From: Vulcanimicrobiota bacterium
Lineage (GTDB): Bacteria > Vulcanimicrobiota > Vulcanimicrobiia > Vulcanimicrobiales > Vulcanimicrobiaceae
Length of the DNA: 17,352 nt
Direction of reading: 5' to 3'
Assembly (NCBI GenBank): GCA_014304965.1
Contig: JACRTZ010000229.1
Coordinates: 1 to 17,352 of the forward strand
The position numbers and the translations under genes were made by a program. Below, piece after piece: positions 12,143 through 17,352 of this stretch (position 1 is the first letter of the stretch; every line of letters begins with the position of its first letter). The notes beneath the pieces were generated by a model that did no database searches, was not told the origin of the DNA, and saw only the letters and a list, made by a program, of their open reading frames with translations.

Positions 12143-13969
12143 TTGAGCACGCGCCCCGATATCCGTAACCTCGCAATCATCGCCCACGTCGACCACGGCA
12201 AGACGACCCTCGTCGACGCCATGCTGCGGCAAAGCGGCGTCTTTCGCGAGGGTCAAGTCCTGACGACGCGCGTCATGGACTCGAATCCTCTCGAACGCGA
12301 ACGCGGCATCACGATCCTGGCCAAGAACACGGCGGTCCGTCACGGCGACATCAAGTTCAACATCGTGGATACGCCGGGCCACGCGGATTTCGGCGGCGAG
12401 GTCGAGCGCGGCTTGCAAATGGTGCAAGGCGTGCTGCTGTTGGTGGACGCGGCCGAAGGCGTCATGCCGCAGACCCGGTTCGTCTTGCGCAAAGCGCTCG
12501 AACTCGATCTGCGCGCGATCGTCGTCATCAACAAGATCGACCGTAAGGACGCGCGCGCGGCCGAAGTCGTCAACGAGGTTTTCGACCTGTTCATCGAACT
12601 CGGCGCGAGCGACGAACAAGCCGACTTCGCGATTATCTATACGAACGCCAAAGCCGGCGTAGCGAAACGCAATCTCGAGGACGAGAGCAGCGACCTCGAG
12701 CCGCTCTTCGAAACGATCGCAAGCCACGTCCCCGAAGCGCCGAGCGAAGAAGGCCCCTTCCAGATGCTCATCTCGGCGATCGACCACAATAAGTACGTCG
12801 GGCGCATCGGCATCGGGCGCGTGTTTCGCGGAGCGTCGAAGATCAACTCGCCGATCGCCAAGGTTTCGCGTGAAGGCACCGTCGAGACAGGCCTTCGCCT
12901 AACGAAATTGCTGATCTTCGCCGGACTCGAACGCGTCGACGTCGAGGAAGCGTCGGCCGGAGACATCGTGTGCGTGTCGGGCATCGAAGGCCTCAACATC
13001 GGCGATACGATCGCCGACGCTGCGGCGCCCGAGGGCATCCGCGCGGTCGCCGTGGACGAGCCGACGGTCTCCATGTTCTTTATGGTCAACACCTCGCCGT
13101 TCGCGGGCAAAGAAGGCAAGTTTCTCACGTCGCGGCAGATTCGCGAGCGTTTGCACCGCGAGTTGGAGTCCAACGTGGCACTCCGCGTCGAGGACACCGG
13201 CAGCGCGGACACGTTCGAAGTCCGCGGCCGCGGCGAACTGCATCTCTCGATCCTGATCGAGACGATGCGGCGCGAAGGCTACGAACTCGCGGTCTCCAAA
13301 CCGCAGGTGATCCTCACCGAACGCAACGGCGTCCGCTGCGAGCCTGTCGAGTACGTCGTGATCGACGTGCGCGAAGAATATTCGGGGCCCGTGATCGAGG
13401 CGCTCGGCAAACGCAAGGCGATCATGTCCAACATGATCATGATGGGCGAGACCCGTAGGCTCGAATACACGATGCCGACGCGCGCCATCTTCGGCCTGCG
13501 CGGGGAATTGCTGACGCTCTCGCGCGGCACGGCCGTCATGTCGCACACGTATTACGACCACCAGCCGTGGAGCGGCGAAATTCCCGGTCGTGCGACCGCA
13601 GCGCTCGTCGCGAGCGAAACGGGCACCTCGACCGGCTATGCACTGATGGGCCTCGAGGCGCGCGGCCGGTTCTTTATCGGGCCCGGCGAGGACATCTACG
13701 AGGGCATGGTCGTCGGCCGTTCCAACGACGAATTCGACGTCGCGCTCAACGTCGTCCGCGCCAAGAAGTTGACGAACATGCGCGCGTCGGGTTCGGACGA
13801 AAACGTCAAGCTCGCGCCGCCCGAAGATGTCTCGCTCGAACGCGCGATCGAGTTCATCGAAGACGACGAGCTGGTCGAAGTGACGCCCAAGGCGATCCGC
13901 ATTCGCAAGCGCGTTCTCAACGAAACCGAACGGCAGCGCATGCGCAAGCGCGAGCGCGCTTTCGCCTAA
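12143..13969 (+). CDS. typA: Ribosome-associated GTPase TypA/BipA
   Basis: A 608-residue translational GTPase of the EF-G/LepA group that binds the 70S ribosome and supports ribosome assembly and growth under stress or cold. G1 is AHVDHGKTT (14-22), RERGITI is the switch region, G3 is DTPGHADFGGEV and G4 is NKID. After the beta-barrel domain comes the EF-G-like GRGELHLSILIETMRREGYE segment. The TypA-specific C-terminal domain follows, with GRSNDEFDVALN and KKLTNMRASGSDEN. The frame is open upstream to an ATG at 12080 inside uppS, but the family has only about six residues before RNLAIIAHVDHG. This points to a TTG start at 12143 (an ATT at 12140 is adjacent); no clear ribosome binding site is seen. 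It lies 16 bp after uppS and is followed by an exported-protein gene. Confidence 0.96.
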   Translation: MSTRPDIRNLAIIAHVDHGKTTLVDAMLRQSGVFREGQVLTTRVMDSNPLERERGITILAKNTAVRHGDIKFNIVDTPGHADFGGEVERGLQMVQGVLLLVDAAEGVMPQTRFVLRKALELDLRAIVVINKIDRKDARAAEVVNEVFDLFIELGASDEQADFAIIYTNAKAGVAKRNLEDESSDLEPLFETIASHVPEAPSEEGPFQMLISAIDHNKYVGRIGIGRVFRGASKINSPIAKVSREGTVETGLRLTKLLIFAGLERVDVEEASAGDIVCVSGIEGLNIGDTIADAAAPEGIRAVAVDEPTVSMFFMVNTSPFAGKEGKFLTSRQIRERLHRELESNVALRVEDTGSADTFEVRGRGELHLSILIETMRREGYELAVSKPQVILTERNGVRCEPVEYVVIDVREEYSGPVIEALGKRKAIMSNMIMMGETRRLEYTMPTRAIFGLRGELLTLSRGTAVMSHTYYDHQPWSGEIPGRATAALVASETGTSTGYALMGLEARGRFFIGPGEDIYEGMVVGRSNDEFDVALNVVRAKKLTNMRASGSDENVKLAPPEDVSLERAIEFIEDDELVEVTPKAIRIRKRVLNETERQRMRKRERAFA

Positions 13970-13988
13970 ACGAAACGGAGTGACGGCT

Positions 13989-14624
13989 ATGCGGCTTTCC
14001 GGCTCTTGGTTCGCCCTCGCGCTGCTGGTTGTGCCGGCCGCCGTCGTCGCGCAGCCCGCCGGCTGGTCGGTCACCGCGCCGACCCGTCACGAGATCGACG
14101 CCGCCTGCGACGGCTACGCGAAGGCGCCCGGACTCACCACGTACCGGATGACGCGTTACTCGACCGAAGGCACGTCGAAAGGCCCGTGGTACGCGAGCGA
14201 CGACAAGCGGAACGAAAAGTTGATGGGCAATCAAAAGGCGGTCGAATACGATTTGGTGACCGTTCGGACACGCGGACCGCACGTTGTGACGGCCGAGATG
14301 GCGACCGCTTCGGTCACAGGCGACGGCAGCAACACCAACGGCTACTGTTTCATCGGCGGAAAGCTCGTGCGCGGCACGGCCGACGTGCTCGACGTCAGCC
14401 AAGACATGTCGTGGTCGCGCGTTCGCTACTTTGACGGCGCAACCGTCGTCGCGGAGAAGCTGACGCCCAAGAGCCTGGCGCCCAAACGCTCGGGCCCGCT
14501 GCCCGCACCGCCCGCGGAAGCGCTCGCGATCCCGCGCTACGCGACGCCCGAGAAACTACCGTTTTTCGCGGCCTTCCAAAAAGCGCGCGCCGGAACGCTG
14601 CCGCCGCTGAAATTTCCCGCTTAA
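13989..14624 (+). CDS. Exported protein of unknown function
   Basis: A 211-residue protein with a Sec signal peptide (1-19; basic start, hydrophobic run ALALLVVPAAVVA, cleavage before QPAG). The ATG at 13989 has CGGAG eight bases upstream; a GTG at 13980 in frame is less good. The mature part begins WSVTAPTRHEIDAACDGYAK and contains RMTRYSTEG and TNGYCFIGGKLVRG. The two Cys (about residues 40 and 118) may pair. The C-terminus is Pro/Ala-rich. No family is recognised; the pattern resembles periplasmic uncharacterised proteins. It is 19 bp after typA, so likely co-transcribed with it. Its TAA overlaps the TAA of the convergent clpB in a shared TTAA. Confidence 0.8.
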   Translation: MRLSGSWFALALLVVPAAVVAQPAGWSVTAPTRHEIDAACDGYAKAPGLTTYRMTRYSTEGTSKGPWYASDDKRNEKLMGNQKAVEYDLVTVRTRGPHVVTAEMATASVTGDGSNTNGYCFIGGKLVRGTADVLDVSQDMSWSRVRYFDGATVVAEKLTPKSLAPKRSGPLPAPPAEALAIPRYATPEKLPFFAAFQKARAGTLPPLKFPA

Positions 14625-17251
14625 CGGAGCGCGCCGAGCTCCGGTAGCTGGGGCAAGCCCGCCGTGAACGTCAGCTCGCCTTTGTTCTGGTCGTAGTCCA
14701 CTAAGACGTTTTGACCGTCTTTGACGTCGCCGGCGAGAATGCGCCGCCCGAGCGGCGTTTCGAGTTCCTTTTGCACCGCACGCTTGAGCGGTCGCGCGCC
14801 GTACACAGGGTCGTAGCCCGCCTTCACCAGGTGCCGCCGCGCGTTTTCGGAGACGTCCAGTGCGATGCGCCGGTCCGCCAGCCGTTTGCGCAGGCGGTCG
14901 AGTTGGATCTCCACGATCCGTTCGAGTTGTTCTTCTCCGAGCGCCGTGAAGACGACGATCTCATCCACCCGATTGAGAAACTCCGGCCGGAAGGCGCGCC
15001 GCAACTCGTCGAGCACGGTAGCCCGCATGACCGCGTAGCCGGCCCCACCGCTTCCCTGGTAATCCAGGATGCGATGGCTGCCGATGTTCGAGGTCATGAT
15101 CAGGATGGTGTTCTTGAAATCCACCGTGCGGCCCTGACCGTCGGTCAAGCGGCCGTCGTCGAGGATCTGCAAAAACACGTTGAAGATTTCCGGCGCGGCC
15201 TTCTCGATTTCGTCGAACAGTACGACCGAATAGGGACGGCGCCTCACGGCTTCGGTCAGTTGGCCGCCCTCTTCGTAGCCGACGTAGCCGGGCGGCGCGC
15301 CGATCAATCGCGCGACCGAATGTTTCTCGCCGTATTCGGACATGTCGATGCGAATCATCGAGCGTTCATCGTCGAACAGGTACGCCGCGAGCGCGCGCGC
15401 GAGTTCGGTCTTGCCGACCCCGGTCGGTCCGAGAAAGATGAACGAGCCGATCGGACGGTTGGGATCCGAGAGTCCCGACCGCGACCTGATCACGGCCTCG
15501 GCGACGGCCGTGACCGCTTCGTCTTGACCGATCACGCGCTTGTGCAACTCTTCGTCGAGCCGCAACAGCTTGCGCATTTCGCCTTCCATCAACTTTGCAA
15601 CCGGGACGCCCGTCCAGCGGCTGACGACGGCAGCGATGTCGTCCTCGTCCACCTCTTCCTTGAGCAAGCGGGGCTTGCCGTCCGACGATAGCGCCGCTTC
15701 GGCCGCCCGCAGTTCTTTCTCCAAGCCGGCGAGCGTGCCGTAGCGCAGCTCCGCCGCGCGGTTGAGATCGTACTGGCGTTCGGCGTGTTCGATTTCGGTC
15801 TTGGTCGTTTCGATCTGCTCGCGCAGGGAACGCAATTTGCCGACCGCTTCTTTTTCAGCTTGCCAGCGCGCGCGAATGCCGTCGCTTTCGGCGCGAAGAT
15901 TTGCGAGTTCGCTCTCTATGCGTTCGAGCCGGTGCTTCGAGCCTTCGTCGGTTTCTTTCTTGAGCGCCTCACGCTCGATCTCGAGTTGCATGATGCGGCG
16001 CGACGCTTCGTCGAGTTCGGCCGGCATCGAGTCGATCTCCGTGCGCAACTTCGCGGCCGCCTCGTCCATGAGATCGATCGCTTTATCCGGCAAGAAACGG
16101 TCGGTGATGTAGCGTTGGGAGAGCGTCGCCGCGGCGACGAGCGCCGAGTCCTTTATGCGGACGCCGTGATGGACTTCGTAGCGCTCGCGCAAACCGCGTA
16201 AGATGGAAATGGTATCTTCGACGCTGGGCTGATCCACGAACACCGGCTGGAAACGCCGCTCGAGCGCAGCGTCCTTTTCGATGTACTTGCGATACTCGTC
16301 GAGCGTCGTCGCACCGATCATGTGCAATTCGCCCCGCGCCAGCATCGGCTTGAGGATGTTGCCCGCATCCATCGAACCTTCGGTCTTGCCCGCACCGACG
16401 ACGTTGTGCAATTCGTCCACGAACAGCACGATTCGTCCCTCGGAACTCGTGACGTCTTTGAGCACGGCCTTGAGGCGCTCTTCGAACTCGCCGCGATACT
16501 TGGCCCCGGCGATCAACGCGCCCATGTCGAGCGAAACGAGGCGCCGGTCCTTCAAACTTTCGGGGACGTCGCCGCGCACGATGCGCTGCGCCAAGCCTTC
16601 GACGATGGCCGTCTTGCCGACGCCCGGTTCGCCGATCAGGACGGGGTTGTTTTTCGTGCGGCGCGAGAGCACTTGTACGACGCGCCGGATCTCTTCGTCG
16701 CGCCCGATGACGGGATCGAGTTTGTTCGCTTCCGCCAGACGCGTCAGGTCTTGACCATAGCGCTCGAGCGACTGATAAGTGCCTTCGGGGTTGGCCGACG
16801 TCACGCGCTGATTGCCGCGGACCTCGCGCAGCGCCGTCATCAACTTTTCGCGGCTCGCGCCGCTGTCTCGCAGCGCCTTTCCCGCCGCGCCCGTATCCTC
16901 GAGCAGCGCGAGCAGCACGTGCTCGACGGAGACGTAATCGTCCGTCAATTTCTGGGCTTCGTCGCCCGCCTGCACCAGCATGCGGCTCGCGCGCGGCGAA
17001 AATTGCGGTTGCACGTCGCCGCTGCCGGTCATGCGCGGCAACCGGGAAACCGCTTCCTCAGCGCGGCGGGTCACGTCGGACGCGGTGATCCCGGACTTCG
17101 TCAAGAGCGGCTCGACGATCCCTTGGTCGGCCTCGAGCAGCGCGGCTAGCACGTGTTCGGGCTCGACGCTCGGATTGCGCTCGCGCAGAGCGCGGGTGTA
17201 CGCGGCATTGAGCGCTTCGCGAACGCGCTCCGTCATTTTTTCAGCGTTCAT
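14621..17251 (-). CDS. clpB: ClpB disaggregase (Hsp100 AAA+ chaperone)
   Basis: An 876-residue hexameric ATPase that, with DnaK, pulls apart heat-damaged protein aggregates. The N-terminal Clp repeats (about 1-145) are complete. AAA1 has Walker A GEPGVGKT (207-214), the pore loop KYRGEF (251-256), Walker B FVDELH (277-282) and ATTLDEYRKYIEKDAALERR. The coiled-coil middle domain that marks ClpB rather than ClpA or ClpC spans about 410-525. AAA2 has Walker A GPTGVGKT (608-615), pore loop GYVG (655-658), Walker B LFDEIEK (678-684) and the arginine segment AFRPEFLNRVDE; the C-terminus has GARPLKRAVQKELETPLGRR. No IGF loop for ClpP is seen, consistent with disaggregase activity. The ATG at 17251 follows a TATGAT by five bases, implying a leaderless or nearly leaderless message. 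No CIRCE or HAIR operator is visible upstream. Confidence 0.98.
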   Translation of the reverse strand: MNAEKMTERVREALNAAYTRALRERNPSVEPEHVLAALLEADQGIVEPLLTKSGITASDVTRRAEEAVSRLPRMTGSGDVQPQFSPRASRMLVQAGDEAQKLTDDYVSVEHVLLALLEDTGAAGKALRDSGASREKLMTALREVRGNQRVTSANPEGTYQSLERYGQDLTRLAEANKLDPVIGRDEEIRRVVQVLSRRTKNNPVLIGEPGVGKTAIVEGLAQRIVRGDVPESLKDRRLVSLDMGALIAGAKYRGEFEERLKAVLKDVTSSEGRIVLFVDELHNVVGAGKTEGSMDAGNILKPMLARGELHMIGATTLDEYRKYIEKDAALERRFQPVFVDQPSVEDTISILRGLRERYEVHHGVRIKDSALVAAATLSQRYITDRFLPDKAIDLMDEAAAKLRTEIDSMPAELDEASRRIMQLEIEREALKKETDEGSKHRLERIESELANLRAESDGIRARWQAEKEAVGKLRSLREQIETTKTEIEHAERQYDLNRAAELRYGTLAGLEKELRAAEAALSSDGKPRLLKEEVDEDDIAAVVSRWTGVPVAKLMEGEMRKLLRLDEELHKRVIGQDEAVTAVAEAVIRSRSGLSDPNRPIGSFIFLGPTGVGKTELARALAAYLFDDERSMIRIDMSEYGEKHSVARLIGAPPGYVGYEEGGQLTEAVRRRPYSVVLFDEIEKAAPEIFNVFLQILDDGRLTDGQGRTVDFKNTILIMTSNIGSHRILDYQGSGGAGYAVMRATVLDELRRAFRPEFLNRVDEIVVFTALGEEQLERIVEIQLDRLRKRLADRRIALDVSENARRHLVKAGYDPVYGARPLKRAVQKELETPLGRRILAGDVKDGQNVLVDYDQNKGELTFTAGLPQLPELGALR

Positions 17252-17256
17252 CGCCC

Positions 17257-17283
17257 ATCATAACCACACGGCAGGCCACCTGC
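17257..17283 (-). promoter_or_regulatory. clpB promoter region with a small palindrome
   Basis: On the minus strand, TATGAT (17262-17257) is a near-consensus -10 only five bases from the clpB ATG, so transcription would start at or next to the start codon. No TTGACA-like -35 is found at normal spacing. Instead, a palindrome GCAGG-CCA-CCTGC (17271-17283) lies in the -10/-35 spacer region, where a repressor could act. Confidence 0.4.
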
Positions 17284-17329
17284 GTTGCAGAACGTACCTC
17301 TCCGGACAGCCGCCGAAAGGACCTCTGCA

Positions 17330-17352
17330 GTGACCCGAGCGCGCCCCTTCCT
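17330..17352 (+). CDS. Possible start of a divergent gene, cut by the window edge
   Basis: A GTG at 17330 is preceded, eight bases upstream, by AAAGGA (17316-17321), a good ribosome binding site, and the frame (VTRARPF) is open to the window end. Only seven codons are visible, so no product can be named. It would be divergent from clpB with 78 bp between the starts. Confidence 0.25.

Noticed and set aside
11840..12787. 315-residue minus-strand frame across uppS/typA
   Set aside because: Antisense to two certain genes and Arg/Asp/Val-rich without motifs.
12899..14074. 391-residue minus-strand frame opposite typA
   Set aside because: Antisense shadow of a conserved gene; its composition is that of a mirrored GC-rich frame.
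14711..15691. 326-residue plus-strand frame opposite clpB
   Set aside because: Antisense shadow of the clpB AAA2 region.
1..17352. CRISPR arrays, insertion sequences, phage genes, rRNA
   Set aside because: No regularly spaced repeats, transposase or integrase motifs, phage structural genes or rRNA signatures were seen on either strand.
1..17352. Selenoprotein with in-frame TGA
   Set aside because: At the TGA stops of the real genes I looked at, the downstream frame does not continue a recognisable protein; several are 4-nt overlaps with the next start.

Overview
This 17.35 kb window is GC-rich, densely packed bacterial chromosome. The organism looks like a diderm: there is a lipobox protein and several Sec-exported proteins with no cell-wall anchors. 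Start codons are often GTG or TTG, and several genes lack a clear Shine-Dalgarno sequence. I suspect an uncultured soil-type lineage such as Candidatus Eremiobacterota (WPS-2), but this is an impression from protein style, not proven here.

Left part (1-5.4 kb) is accessory in character. A sensor histidine kinase tail with a probable frameshift converges on an OmpR-type response regulator. Next come a small acidic exported protein read divergently from the regulator, an exported TPR protein, a zinc-ribbon miniprotein and a lipoprotein with a probable frameshift. A well-formed selenocysteine tRNA (UCA anticodon, 8-bp acceptor stem, 6-bp D stem) follows on the minus strand. It is flanked by what looks like a 5'-truncated exported-protein gene, a strong terminator, a Pro/Thr-rich exported protein and a VOC-fold enzyme.

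Middle part (5.6-9.9 kb) is signalling and metal handling. A MEDS-domain sensor gene converges, with overlapping stop codons, on a PAS-PAS-SpoIIE phosphatase-HATPase protein of the partner-switching type. The phosphatase lies downstream of a CynX-like MFS transporter and a small bacterial metallothionein on the same strand.

Right part (9.9-17.3 kb) is conserved housekeeping. On the plus strand run dtd, a membrane protein, a winged-helix regulator, uppS, typA and an exported protein; the membrane protein/regulator and regulator/uppS junctions are 4-nt GTGA overlaps. clpB lies on the minus strand, and its stop shares a TTAA with the last of these genes. clpB seems to have a leaderless or nearly leaderless promoter.

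No CRISPR array, IS element or phage gene was seen. I do not see a clear-cut novel multigene system. The most interesting items are the selC locus with apparent gene decay beside it, the convergent two-component pair with an 11-bp-period direct repeat upstream of the regulator, and the MEDS/phosphatase pair.
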